From positions 1-64,000 of the forward strand of contig DDXR01000025.1 of assembly GCA_002347565.1 (NCBI GenBank): a stretch of 64,000 nt of DNA. Direction: 5' to 3'. Under the pieces are notes generated by a model, which worked only from the letters and a program-made list of their open reading frames with translations, did not search any database and was not told the DNA's origin. The position numbers were made by a program, and so were the translations under genes. Shown piece after piece: positions 1 through 11,050 of this stretch (its first letter is position 1; each line of letters opens with the position of its first letter). This stretch comes from a bacterium UBP2_UBA2255 (GTDB lineage: Bacteria > Edwardsbacteria > AC1 > EtOH8).

Positions 1-19
1 AGATGTGTATAAGAGACAG
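1..19. other. Nextera transposon-end adapter at contig edge
   Basis: The first 19 bases, AGATGTGTATAAGAGACAG, are exactly the mosaic-end adapter used in tagmentation library preparation, followed by a run of ten or more C. This is technical sequence, not genome, and shows that position 1 is a contig end. Confidence 0.95.
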
Positions 20-417
20 CCCCCCCCCCCGTGAAATGCCCGTCCTCCCGGGTGATATGCGTTTCCCCGCCCGCCGGGCGGATGCCCCTTGTCGTTCTTG
101 ACCTAACCCCTGCCCCTTCCCGAAGCGGGAAGGGGTTGGGGGTTGGGTCTGGCCTGGATTCCCGTCCGGGATCGGGGCGGGCGGATCGCGATCCGCCCCT
201 GCGATCATTGGCCGGGTTTCCCGTAGGGGCAATTCATGAATTGCCCCTACGGTATATTGGCCCGGGCGATTCGCGAATCGCCCCTACATCACCCGGGAAT
301 AACCTGACCCCTGCCCCTTTAACCTGGATTCCTGCCTAGGCAGGAATGACACCGAGGGTATTTGTCATCCCAGCGAAGGCTGGGATCCAGTTGGGTCCGG
401 GCGGACGCCGTCCGCCC
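20..417. repeat. Cluster of palindromic intergenic repeats
   Basis: No gene is supported here. The stretch is built from short inverted repeats: 113-135 (10-bp arms around AAG), 179-198, 223-250 (perfect 28-bp palindrome with GTAGGGGC outer arms), 264-283, 328-347, 367-386 (ATCCCAGC arms around GAAG) and 399-417. The outer arms vary on the theme GTAGGGGCG or GTAAGGGCGG while the centres differ. Related units occur at 52340-52397, and a relative of the 113-135 unit lies near 28322-28341. Such elements are common between genes in many bacteria. The last unit touches the nrdD stop codon. Confidence 0.75.
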
Positions 418-2853
418 TTACTTTATCCTTTTGATCCCCTCGATGCTCTTGCGGCTGCAGTTGGGGCACTCCTGCTTCAGGCCGCGGTACACCTTGCCGC
501 AACTGTTGCAGGTGGTGAACTCGGGGGAAAACGCGATCTGGGCGTTGCGGGTGTTGCGGAAGGACTTGGTCACGAAATTGGCGATCGACTTCGCCGTGGG
601 GTGGGCATCGGCGATCCAGACGTGGGTCAGAGCGCCGGCCTCGATCAGGTCGTGGAACTTGCCCTCCAGCTTGACCCGCTCGATGGGGTTGATGGGCTCG
701 CCCACGTTGAGGTAGGTGGAGTTGGTGTAGTAGACCGTGCCGTCCTTGATGCCGCCCTTGACCACCTTCTCGGCGTCCTTGGTGAAGTGCTGCATGTCCA
801 GCTTGGCGAAGCGGAAGGCGGTGCTCTCGGCCGGGGTCTGCTCCAGCACGAACTTCATGCCGTACTCGCTGGCCAGCTCCTTGGTCTTGAGGTGCAGGTA
901 GGCGATCACCTTCAGGCCGAACTTGAAGGCCTCCTCGCTCTGGTGCAGCTCCTGGCCGATGTGGTGCTGCACCAGCTCGTTCAGCCCCAGGATGCCGATC
1001 AGGTAGGTGACCCGCCACATGCGGAGGTAGGGTTCGCCGTCCTTCTCCATGGCCAGCAGGGCCAGCGGGCCCTGGTCCTTGAGGGCCATCAGCTTGTCGA
1101 CGAACTTCTTCTTCTGCTGGTGGCCCTTGACCGCCAGGTAGAGGAACTCGTCGATCTTCTTGAACAGCGCGTTGGTGTCGCCCTTGGCCAGGTAGGCGAT
1201 GCGCGGCAGGTTGATGGTGATGTTCTGCAGGGCCGAGTAGCGCATCTTCCATGGGGTGGCGGCGTCGTCCAGGTCCTTGTCGTCCAGCTTGAAGGCCAGC
1301 CGGCAGCATTCCGAGATCTTGGCGGTCTCGCCCCGGTCGAACACGAAGTAGGTGTTGCCCTTGTCGGCCGCCACCGCGCTGATGTGCTCCAGGAAATCCT
1401 GGTGGCCCGGCGTCTGGAAGAACTTTTCGGTGATGTGGGTCTGGGGCTTGGGGAAGAAGAACGGCCGGCCGGTGCCGTCGCCCTGGGCGTAGACCTCGAA
1501 CAGCGCCCAGGCGAACTTCTGGGCCTCCTTGAGGTAGTCGCCGTACTTCTTGCCGGTGTACTGCCCGCCCGGCCCGATGGCCGGCGTGTTCTCGAAGTGC
1601 TTGGGCGTCTCCCAGTACAGGTTGAGGTCGGAGAAGATGGCCTGGCCGCCCCGGGCCACCGACTGCTGGCTGTACTCGAAGATCATCATCTGGGCCAGCT
1701 GCTTCATGTCGCGTTCGGACATGCCCACCAGGAACGGCGCGAAGAAGACGTTGACCGCGTCCCAGCCGATGGCGCCGGCGAAGTGCCCCTGCAGGGCCGC
1801 CGACATCTTGACCATGTGCGCCAGCAGGGTGTCCGGGTGCTTGGCCGGCTTGGCGATGGACAGCGCGTTGGGCAGGGACAGGCCGAACTTCTTGACGTAC
1901 TCCAGGCTCTGTCCCGAGCAGTACGGCCGGTTGATGAACCCCAGGTCGTGGAGGTGGATGTCGCCCCGGGAATGGGCGTCGCCCACGTCCGGCGAGAACA
2001 CCCGGGCCAGCGCGTACTGCTTGTTGATGGTCTCGGCCAGGGTCATGTTGGTGGCTTCGGGGTTGTGGGGGATGTTGGCGTTCTCGCGGTTGCGGTCGGT
2101 CAGCACCCGGTCCACGTCGTACAGCGGCATCCCCAGCCGCTGGTGCTTGCGGCGGGCGTCCTCCAATCCGTGCTCGATCAGCCGGGCGTCGACCAGCTCC
2201 CGCACCAGCGAGGGCGTCAGCCGCTTGACCCGGGCGTCGATGATCTGCTGCTCCACCTCGCGGGCGATCTTGTCGGCCGTCTCCTCGGGCACGCCGGCCT
2301 CCTTGCGCATCGCCTTGACGATCCGGTCCCGGTCCCACTGCAGGACGTTGTCGTCGCTCTGGATGAACAGCGCCAGGTCGGTGGAGTCGGCCTCGCGCAC
2401 GACCTCCCCGGCCGGCTCGTGGCGGACGTCGAAATTCTGGCGGCGGATCTTGGCCCGCTGGTCGCGGTACAGGATGTAGGCCTTGGCCGTGCGGGCGTGG
2501 CCCTTCTCGATCAGCACCTTCTCGACCGCGTCCTGGATCTCCTCCACGTTGGGCAGCTGGCTGCCGCGCTCGGCGGCCAGGTACAGCACCACCTGGTCGG
2601 CCAGGCTGTCGGCGATGTTCTTGTCCTGCCCCCCGACGGCCTGGGCCGCCTTGAAGATGGCCTCGGAGATCTTGCGCTTGTCGAAGTTGACGATCTCCCC
2701 GCTGCGCTTCTGCACCAGGTCGAAGTACAGCTGGGGGCCGGGCGCCTGGCGCAGCGACTTGTCCTCGATGAAGCTGAAGCGGGGCGCCTCCTGCCCGTCC
2801 CCGCCGGCCTGCTGCGGCGCGGCCGCCAACGGTTCCTGATCGGTCGGGTTCAT
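418..2853 (-). CDS. nrdD: Anaerobic (class III) ribonucleoside-triphosphate reductase, C-terminus truncated
   Basis: Oxygen-sensitive cytoplasmic enzyme that makes deoxyribonucleotides with a glycyl radical. The 811-residue product has an N-terminal ATP-cone (about 48-140), a second ATP-cone-like segment (about 155-245), then the catalytic barrel with the family signature KISECCRLAF. A C-terminal zinc ribbon has CNSC at about 782 and CPNC at about 796. In the family the ribbon is followed by an R-(V/I)-T-G-Y motif carrying the radical glycine. Here the protein ends GIKRIK-stop, so that glycine is absent. The stop TAA at 418-420 abuts a palindromic repeat. No activase (nrdG) gene is in the window. 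The family call is firm; whether the enzyme works, or the tail is encoded elsewhere, is open. Confidence 0.93.
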   Translation of the reverse strand: MNPTDQEPLAAAPQQAGGDGQEAPRFSFIEDKSLRQAPGPQLYFDLVQKRSGEIVNFDKRKISEAIFKAAQAVGGQDKNIADSLADQVVLYLAAERGSQLPNVEEIQDAVEKVLIEKGHARTAKAYILYRDQRAKIRRQNFDVRHEPAGEVVREADSTDLALFIQSDDNVLQWDRDRIVKAMRKEAGVPEETADKIAREVEQQIIDARVKRLTPSLVRELVDARLIEHGLEDARRKHQRLGMPLYDVDRVLTDRNRENANIPHNPEATNMTLAETINKQYALARVFSPDVGDAHSRGDIHLHDLGFINRPYCSGQSLEYVKKFGLSLPNALSIAKPAKHPDTLLAHMVKMSAALQGHFAGAIGWDAVNVFFAPFLVGMSERDMKQLAQMMIFEYSQQSVARGGQAIFSDLNLYWETPKHFENTPAIGPGGQYTGKKYGDYLKEAQKFAWALFEVYAQGDGTGRPFFFPKPQTHITEKFFQTPGHQDFLEHISAVAADKGNTYFVFDRGETAKISECCRLAFKLDDKDLDDAATPWKMRYSALQNITINLPRIAYLAKGDTNALFKKIDEFLYLAVKGHQQKKKFVDKLMALKDQGPLALLAMEKDGEPYLRMWRVTYLIGILGLNELVQHHIGQELHQSEEAFKFGLKVIAYLHLKTKELASEYGMKFVLEQTPAESTAFRFAKLDMQHFTKDAEKVVKGGIKDGTVYYTNSTYLNVGEPINPIERVKLEGKFHDLIEAGALTHVWIADAHPTAKSIANFVTKSFRNTRNAQIAFSPEFTTCNSCGKVYRGLKQECPNCSRKSIEGIKRIK

Positions 2854-2967
2854 GCGATGTCCTGTCCCTTAGTCGTTATGTGTAATGATAGATCTCAGTG
2901 CCGGGGATGCGGCCGCCGATGGAGCGGTCCCCCGCTGCGCCCCGCGCCCCCCTTCCGGAGGCTCGCC

Positions 2968-3441
2968 TTACTTGGCCTTGCCCCGGCCGTTGCCCTTTTC
3001 GGCGAACGTCTTGACCGCCTCGGCGAACTCGGACACCTCGCGGAACGACCGGTAGACAGAGGCAAACCGCACATAGGCCACACCGTCCAGCTGGTACAGC
3101 GCCTTCATGATCATCTCTCCGATCACCGGAGAGCCGATCTCGACGGCCCCGCCGGCCTGCAGCTCGTTCTCGATGGTGCGCACCGCCTCTTCCAACTGGT
3201 CAACGCTGATGGGGCGCTTCTCGCAGGCCTTCTTGAGGCCTGACAGGATCTTCTGGCGGTCGAACGGCTCGCGCCGCCCGTCTTTCTTGACCACCATCAG
3301 CGACGATTCGATGTACTCGTAGGTGGTGTAGCGGTGGCGGCAATCAAGGCATTCGCGGCGGCGCCGGATGGCCTCGCCGTTCTTCGAGGAACGGGAATCG
3401 ATGACCTTGTCCTTGGGGGAACCGCAGACCGGGCATTTCAT
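2968..3441 (-). CDS. nrdR: Transcriptional repressor NrdR
   Basis: ATP/dATP-sensing repressor of ribonucleotide reductase genes. The 157-residue protein has the expected size and layout: an N-terminal zinc ribbon with C3, C6, C31 and C34, the strongly basic segment RRRREC, then an ATP-cone at about 49-139. It lies about 115 bp upstream of nrdD in the same direction, so nrdD is its probable regulatory target and may be cotranscribed. The start at MKCPVCGS is standard for the family. A good sigma-70-type promoter lies directly upstream. Confidence 0.96.
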   Translation of the reverse strand: MKCPVCGSPKDKVIDSRSSKNGEAIRRRRECLDCRHRYTTYEYIESSLMVVKKDGRREPFDRQKILSGLKKACEKRPISVDQLEEAVRTIENELQAGGAVEIGSPVIGEMIMKALYQLDGVAYVRFASVYRSFREVSEFAEAVKTFAEKGNGRGKAK

Positions 3442-3475
3442 GCAGGAAAACCTTTATGTTGTGGGAGGGGGGCTA

Positions 3476-3504
3476 ATTATCTACCATATGTGGTGGAATG
3501 TCAA
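3476..3504 (-). promoter_or_regulatory. Sigma-70-type promoter for nrdR
   Basis: On the minus strand TTGACA (3499-3504) and GATAAT (3476-3481) are 17 bp apart, upstream of nrdR. The spacer contains the palindromic CATATG core (3485-3490), and a further AT-rich near-palindrome lies just upstream (3506-3513). Both faintly resemble NrdR boxes but the match is weak. The flanking 3505-3606 is AT-rich and shows no gene. Confidence 0.6.
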
Positions 3505-3606
3505 GATATATATTTCACTTTTACGTATATAAATTTTACCACCGTCACCCTTCACGGCATTCATTATGCATGACCAAATGATACAAATACAGTAATGTAA
3601 CAAATT

Positions 3607-3636
3607 AAAAAAAGGCACCATTACCAGCGCCTTTTA
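3607..3636 (-). terminator. Rho-independent terminator of the glycosyltransferase gene
   Basis: Reading the minus strand, an AAAAGGCGC / GGTGCCTTTT stem with a 7-base loop is followed by a run of T. It lies just past the stop codon at 3660. Confidence 0.75.
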
Positions 3637-3659
3637 ACGTAAACAATCGATAATATTAT

Positions 3660-4844
3660 TTAACCTATTGTTTTATAAAGCATTGTGATTTTTTCAACGA
3701 TTGTGTCCCATTTGAAGTTCTTTTCCATGTGCCGATAGGCTTCGCCGACCAGTTGATCGCACAGGCTGGGATCGCCCAGCATGCGCCCAATGGCTTTCGC
3801 CAGCGCGACCGGGTCTTTTGGCGGGACCAGCAAGCCCGTCTGCTCATGGATGATGACATCCGGGATGCCGCCGACTTCCGAGCCGATCACCGGCACGCCG
3901 TACTGCATCGCTTCCAGCAGGACCACGCCCAGCATCTCGGTGTCGCCGCGCGAGTCCACGATCGCGGGCTGCACGTAGACGGCCGCCCGCCGGTAGTGCG
4001 CTCGCAGTTCGGCTGAGGTCGCCAGGCCGGCGAACGTGATCCTCCCGGCGCTGCCAGACTTCGCCGCCTGCGCCTGGAGCTGCCCCAGCAGCGGGCCGCC
4101 GCCGACGACCACCAGCCGGGCGCCGAGCGCCGGCGGCAGGAGGTCCATGGCCTCGATCAGGTAGCGCAGCCCCTTCCGCTCCACCAGACGGCCCACGGTC
4201 AGCACCTCAGGGTCCGGTCTCTGCTGATGTCCGATCAGCGGCCCCGGTCGTTCCGACAATCCGGCAGCGTACGGTATGACGTCCACCGGGACGTCGGCCA
4301 GCTCGCGGACCAGCCGCGCAGTGTAGCCGGAGATGGCCACGACGCGGTCCGATGTCCGGGCCGCCCACCTCAGGAAGCCCTTCAGGAACGGGAGCGAGTG
4401 GCTGACCCAGCGCAGCTCGGCGCCATAGAACGTGGTGACGATGCCGGCCCCGGACGCCAGGCGCGCCGCCCATCCGAACACGGCGTGCGGAAGGGGCCAG
4501 TGGACGTGCACGGCATCGTACCTGTTGCGCCGGCACAGCCGCCAGATGGCGCAGACGCCGCCGACCAGGTAGAAGAACGGAAGGGCTTTATAGAGCGGCT
4601 CGCGGCCGATCCGGTCCACCGCCATCTCGTCGTGCGTCAGGTCCTCCCAGCGCCGCAGGAAATACCGGAACCGATGCACGGTCATCCCGAACATGATCTG
4701 GTCGCCCAGTCCCTGGTACGACGGAGCGAAGACCTCGGGCTCATGCCCGGCCTCGCGCTGGCGCCGCAGCAGCTCCACCAGCCAGGGAGTGATGACGTCA
4801 GTTTCGGTGCGCGGGAATGCGGTGACGATGTGCAGGATGCGCAT
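3660..4844 (-). CDS. Family 4 glycosyltransferase
   Basis: Probable GT-B fold sugar transferase acting on cell-surface glycans at the cytoplasmic face of the membrane. The 394-residue protein begins MRILHIVTAFPRTET, typical of GT4 enzymes. It has an N-terminal acceptor domain and a C-terminal nucleotide-sugar domain with LTVGRLVERKG, the E-x7-E motif EMLGVVLLE and GSEVGGIPDVI. A longer reading from 4886 is unlikely because that codon lies inside the promoter -10 element. It is monocistronic, with its own promoter and terminator. The donor and acceptor sugars cannot be told from sequence. Confidence 0.88.
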   Translation of the reverse strand: MRILHIVTAFPRTETDVITPWLVELLRRQREAGHEPEVFAPSYQGLGDQIMFGMTVHRFRYFLRRWEDLTHDEMAVDRIGREPLYKALPFFYLVGGVCAIWRLCRRNRYDAVHVHWPLPHAVFGWAARLASGAGIVTTFYGAELRWVSHSLPFLKGFLRWAARTSDRVVAISGYTARLVRELADVPVDVIPYAAGLSERPGPLIGHQQRPDPEVLTVGRLVERKGLRYLIEAMDLLPPALGARLVVVGGGPLLGQLQAQAAKSGSAGRITFAGLATSAELRAHYRRAAVYVQPAIVDSRGDTEMLGVVLLEAMQYGVPVIGSEVGGIPDVIIHEQTGLLVPPKDPVALAKAIGRMLGDPSLCDQLVGEAYRHMEKNFKWDTIVEKITMLYKTIG

Positions 4845-4885
4845 ACGCTGATCAAATGCCGATGATGCGGATGAACTCGTGGTCA

Positions 4886-4915
4886 ACTATACTCCTTTTC
4901 CCTGACCCCTGTCAA
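4886..4915 (-). promoter_or_regulatory. Sigma-70-type promoter for the glycosyltransferase
   Basis: Minus-strand TTGACA (4910-4915) and TATAGT (4886-4891) with an 18-bp spacer. Transcription would start near 4879, which decides for the ATG at 4844 over the upstream in-frame ATG. Confidence 0.65.
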
Positions 4916-5102
4916 GGCATAATCGGACGCAAGTCGCGCACGACCCGCGGTGCCGCCCCGATGACCCATGGCAACAACGAGGAACCGGGTATGCGGATGG
5001 GATCAGCGCAGCGCATCAGGGAATTGGATGAAAATGATCATCCCCTTCGCGCAGGGGAAGAGGTGGACATTATTTGAACACGGATTATCTAGATGACACT
5101 GC

Positions 5103-5206
5103 GCGTAAATAAACCTTACTCAGCGGGGATCGTTCGACTCGACTCACGACGAAGTCCGCGTTCCTAGTGGCCGTTGGTCCAGGATTCCTCAATGGATGGG
5201 ATAGTC
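5103..5206. repeat. 104-bp direct repeat, copy 1
   Basis: Ungapped imperfect repeat of 5356-5459, offset 253 bp. The last 36 or so bases (GTGGCCGTTGGTCCAGG... through GGATGGGAT) are identical in both copies. It contains a GTTCGACTCGACTCACGACGAAGTC-like segment that resembles interspersed repeats. The rest of 4916-5102 shows no convincing gene. Confidence 0.85.
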
Positions 5207-5355
5207 CTTCAGGTAAATATGCGTGTTACATTTTATTACACTCCAGCTTGCATTTCATGTCCCGTTGTGCTACACTATTTCGCACTAAATGATCATTCAT
5301 TTCGCTCGGGAATAACTGGGGGCATAGAATTGAACAAGGATTTCTACATAATTGA

Positions 5356-5459
5356 GCGTAAATCAACCTCAATCAGGTGAGATCGTTCGACTGGGCTCAG
5401 GACGAAGTCCGAATTCCTGGTGGCCGTTGGTCCAGGATTCCTCAATGGATGGGATGGTC
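5356..5459. repeat. 104-bp direct repeat, copy 2
   Basis: Second copy of the 5103-5206 unit. It ends 29 bp before the kinase start codon, so the gene's 5' leader is repeat-derived. The AT-rich stretch between the copies (5207-5355) has small open frames but none with a recognisable product. Confidence 0.85.
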
Positions 5460-5488
5460 ATTTCGCATTATTCAACAGCATCGTCAGA

Positions 5489-8400
5489 ATGAAGGAACTC
5501 GCGCTCGGACAGAAAATTGGGGGCCGCTACGAGCTGGTCGCGCTGATCGGCAAGGGCGCCAGCAGCCAGGTGTACGAGGTCATCGACCACGTAGAGAAGA
5601 AAAGCCTGGCCCTCAAGCTTTTCATGGAACCGGCGCCAGGCATCGGTTTCATCCAGCATGAGTTCCGCTTCCTCTCCTCCCTCCGCCACCCCAACCTGAT
5701 CCAGGTGTTCGACTTCGGCCGGGACAACAGCTACCACTTCTTCACCATGGAGCTGATGGCCGGGCAGAACATCCTTGACTGCTGCGCCGGCAAAAACCCG
5801 GCCGAATGCGGCGAAAAACTGGCCCAGGTCTGCCGCGCGCTGCAGTACATCCATGAGCACGACGTGGTGCACCTGGACATCAAGCCCAGCAACATCCTGC
5901 TGGCCGGCGACGGCACCGTCAAGCTGGCCGACTTCGGACTGGCCCGCCGTCCCGCCGGCGGCGCGGCGTTCCGGATGTTCGGGACCCCGGCCTACATGCC
6001 GCCCGAGATCATCGCCGGACAGGCGCCGGACGGACGCAGCGACCTGTACTCGCTGGGCGTGCTGCTGTACCAGCTATTCACCGGCGGGCTGCCCTTCCAG
6101 GCAGCCACCACCGAGGAGTTGGTCCGCTGCCACTTGCAGCAGGCGCCGCAGCCGCCCCACGCCGTCGCCCCGGGGATCGGCGAGCTGGCCGGGGCGCTGA
6201 TCATGAAGCTGCTGGCGAAGGACCCCAACGACCGGCCGGCATCCGCCAACGAGGTGATCTCGGAGCTCAACCGCATCCACCGGACAGAACTGCCGCTGGA
6301 GGCCGAGCAGGCGCACGCCCACCACGTATTCTTCAGCAGGCTGGTGGGGCGAGACAAGGAGATGACCGAGCTGCGTCTGGCCCTCCAGAACGCGGCCGCC
6401 GCCAGGGGCTCCTGCCTGTTCATCTCGGGCGAGGCGGGGGTCGGCCGCACCCGCCTGGTGAGCGAGTTCGCCCTGCACGCGCAGCTGTCCGACGCCCAGG
6501 TGTTCTGGTCACGGTGCTACCAGCAAGACACCGCGGCCTTCCAGCCGGTGATCCAGCTGCTGGAACAACTGGTGCCGCTGGCTGGGCGTTTCGCCCCCGG
6601 CGTGCTGGCCGAGTACGGCGCCGAGCTGGCCGAGCTGATGCCGGGGCTGCGCCGGGACCCCGGGGTCGCGGCCCAACCCTCGCCGACCAGCCTGCCCTCC
6701 ATGGAGAAGCGGCTGCGCCTGCTGGATGCGGTCACCACCTGCATCACCGGGACGCTGGAGTCGCTGCCTCTCCGTCCCGCGGTGCTGGTCTTCGAGGGCA
6801 TGCACTGGGCCGACGCCGAGAGCCTGGAGGCCATCCATCACCTGGCCCGGGCCATCGCCCGGGCCGCGATCCTGATCGTCATCACCTTCCGCTCCGAGGA
6901 CGTGGATGAGGGCCACCAGCTGCTGCGAATCGCCGAGCAGCTGGGATCCGAGGGCCTGGCCGAGCAGATGTACCTGCGGCGGCTGACCAAGGGCGACGTG
7001 GCCGCGCTGATCGCGAACATCTTCCCCCGCGCCGACAACCTGGAACCGCTGACCGCCAAGATCTTCGCCGAGACCGAGGGCAGCCCCTATCAGATCGAGG
7101 AGGCGGTCTACTACCTGCTGGAATCGGGCCTGATCAGGCGGCAGCACGGCCAGTGGCAGATCGACGCCTTCATCTCCGAGTCGCTTTCGCTCCCTGCCGG
7201 CATCAGCCAGGCCACCGAGCGCAAGCTGTCGCGGCTTTCACCCGGACAGGCCCGGGTACTGCAGGCGCTGGCCGTCCTGGGCCGGCCGGCGCCGGAGCAG
7301 ACCGTCGCCCGGCTGTCGGGCCTGCCCATCGATGCGGTCAGCGAGGACCTGATCCACCTCAAGGGGCGAAACCTGCTGGCCGAGATGGACGGACCGGACG
7401 GTCCGGTATTCGGGCTGCACCACTCGCGGATCCAGCGCCTGATCGCCGGCGCCATCGATCCCGACCTGCGGCGCCAGCTGCACCGCAACGCGGCCGCGGT
7501 CATCGAGGAGTCCGGCGGCGGGGCTTACCAGGACAGCATCGATCTGGCGCGGCACTGGGGTCTGGCCGGCGAGCCGGACCGCTCCCGCGCCTGCCACCTG
7601 CGGGCCGCGGCGGACCTCAGGGACTATGCACCGGACCAGGCTGTGACCCACTGCCGGGCAGCGCTGGAAACTGCCCCGCCCCCGGAGCGGCCCGGCATCC
7701 TGCGGCAGCTACAGGAGCTGCTCTTCATCACCGGCGATTACGCCGCGGCCGAAGGCGTCCTCGAGGACTTGGCGGCCGTCCAGGGCGTGACGCCGGCCCT
7801 GCACCTGCAGCGGGGCGTGATCAAGGAGCGGTTGGGCGATTACGAGGCGGCGCTGGAGTGCTTCCGGCAGGCGGGTCAGCTGGCCCGCGCCGAGCCGGTG
7901 GCCCAAGCCCAGATCGAGGCCGCCGCCGCCCAGACCCACGTCCGGCGCGGCGATTACCATGCCGCGGAGAAGGCCTGCCAGCGAGCCATCAAGCTGCTGC
8001 CGCCGGACGCCGACCCCCAGGTTGAGGCCGAGCTGTACAACAGCCTGGGGCAGGCGTACTGGCACCTGGCGGAATGGGCCCAGGCCATCGCCGTCCACCA
8101 GAAAAGCCTGGAACTCAAGGAAAAGCTGGGCGACCGCCACGGCATCGCCACCTCGTACAACAACCTGGGCCTGGTCTACTACCGGATGTACGAATGGGAC
8201 AAGGCCGAGGAATGCCACCACAAGAGCTTCCGCATCCGCGAGCAGATCGGCGACATCTCGGGCCTGGCGAAATCGTACAATAACCTGGCGCTGATCTACC
8301 GGCACCTCTACGATTGGGACCGGGCCATGGACTACCACACCAAGTGCCTGCGGATCATGGAGCGGATCGGGTCCAGCTACGAGATCGCCATCTCCCACAC

Positions 8401-9188
8401 CAACCTGGGCTACATCCACAAGGCCCGCGGGGAATGGGACCAGGCGCTGTGGAGCTACAACCGCGCCATCCAGATCGCCCTGTCCATCGGCGCCCGCAAC
8501 GTCCTGCTGGACACCTATATCAAGAAGGCGGAGGTCTACCTGGCGCTGGGCACGCTGGAGGACGCCTCCCTGTTCTGTCAGAAGGCCATGGACCTGGCCT
8601 CCGAGCTGGGGGGTCGCCTGGAGATGGGCCGCGGCATCAACATCCAGGGGCGGATCTACCAGATGCGCCGGCAGTGGGATCGGGCGATGGAGGCGCTGTC
8701 CCAGGCCCGCGACATCTTCTCCCAGCTCGACATCAAGGCCGGCGAGGCGTTCATCCTCAAGAACATGGCCGACCTGCACCGCGAGCTGGGCGAGCTCGAC
8801 CGCTCGGAGAAGCTGGCTGCCAAAGCGCTGTCGCTGGCACAGCGGGTCGAGGAGCGCCAGCTGACGGCAGAGATCCTGCTGCTGCAGGGTGAGCTGCGGG
8901 AGGACCAGGGCGTCAGCGGCTCGCCCCACCTTGAATGGTCGCTGGAGCTGGCCCAGACGGTCGGCAGCAGCGAGACGGTGGCCGCCATCCGGGCGGCCAT
9001 GGCCCGCCGCCATGTCCGCCGGCGCGAGTACGCCGCCGCGGTCGACTGCTATCAGCGGACGGTCGCGGTCTACAAGCAGGCCCTCAGGAACATCAGCCAG
9101 CCCGAACTCAAGAGCAGCTACCTGTTCGAGCCCCGCCGGCGCCAGGTGCTGCGCGAGATACGAAAACTGCGGCAGGAGGCCATGCCCC

Positions 9189-9205
<17 letters not shown>
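5489..9205 (+). CDS. Ser/Thr protein kinase fused to AAA-type ATPase and TPR array
   Basis: Large cytoplasmic signalling protein of 1238 residues. A Hanks-type kinase domain (about 10-275) has GKGASSQVYEV, the lysine in LALKLF, catalytic HLDIKPSN, DFG and MPPE, so it looks active. An AAA_16-like ATPase (about 284-620) follows, with an atypical Walker A (GEAGVGRT, Arg for Lys) and Walker B region (VFEGMHWAD). The C-terminal half (about 740-1150) is a row of tetratricopeptide repeats such as SYNNLGLVYYRMYEWDKAEE. Start: ATG at 5489 before KELALGQKIGGRYELV; upstream in-frame codons lie in a direct repeat. It overlaps the following sigma-54 activator by 17 bp, so the two are probably coupled. The ligand sensed by the TPR part is unknown. 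Confidence 0.93.
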
Positions 9206-10832
<1,627 letters not shown>

Positions 10833-10860
10833 CCGCAGCAGAACTGATGTATCCGCCCGC

Positions 10861-10894
10861 AGAACGACCCGGGACTTTGGACCCGGGTCGTTCT
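10861..10894 (+). terminator. Strong hairpin after the sigma-54 activator
   Basis: A perfect 13-bp stem (10861-10873 with 10882-10894) closes an 8-base loop 28 bp past the stop codon. There is no clear T-tract, so it may stop transcription with help or stabilise the 3' end. The stretch 10895-11050 shows nothing else. Confidence 0.6.
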
Positions 10895-11050
10895 CGTTGC
10901 GGTATCGCACGCCAGGGCTTGCCACTCACTGCGATGCACATTGAATGCCGCCACCGCACAGACGGTGCGCCACCCGCAGCGCCTGAGCGGTCTCCTGTTT
11001 AGACGATCCGTTCGTTGCGGCCGGCGGATGCTCGGCCAGGGATGCCTTCC

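Noticed and set aside
2854..2967. NrdR boxes upstream of nrdD
   Set aside because: No pair of sites approaching the consensus could be found in this gap.
346..3243. Very long open frame on the plus strand opposite nrdD and nrdR
   Set aside because: It is a high-GC mirror frame: composition is Leu/Val/Gly/Asp-rich without motifs, and the minus strand holds clear NrdD and NrdR. Similar long plus-strand frames at 25037-28192, 30385-32091, 56890-58971 and 58616-60997 are rejected for the same reason.
5174..5380. Small plus-strand frame with a CxxC-like YYTPACISCP segment
   Set aside because: It spans repeat-derived and AT-rich DNA, lacks a ribosome site, and resembles no thioredoxin beyond the short motif.
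4887..5488. Sigma-54 (-24/-12) promoter for the kinase/activator pair
   Set aside because: TGGCCG-like hexamers in the repeats lack a properly spaced TTGCW.
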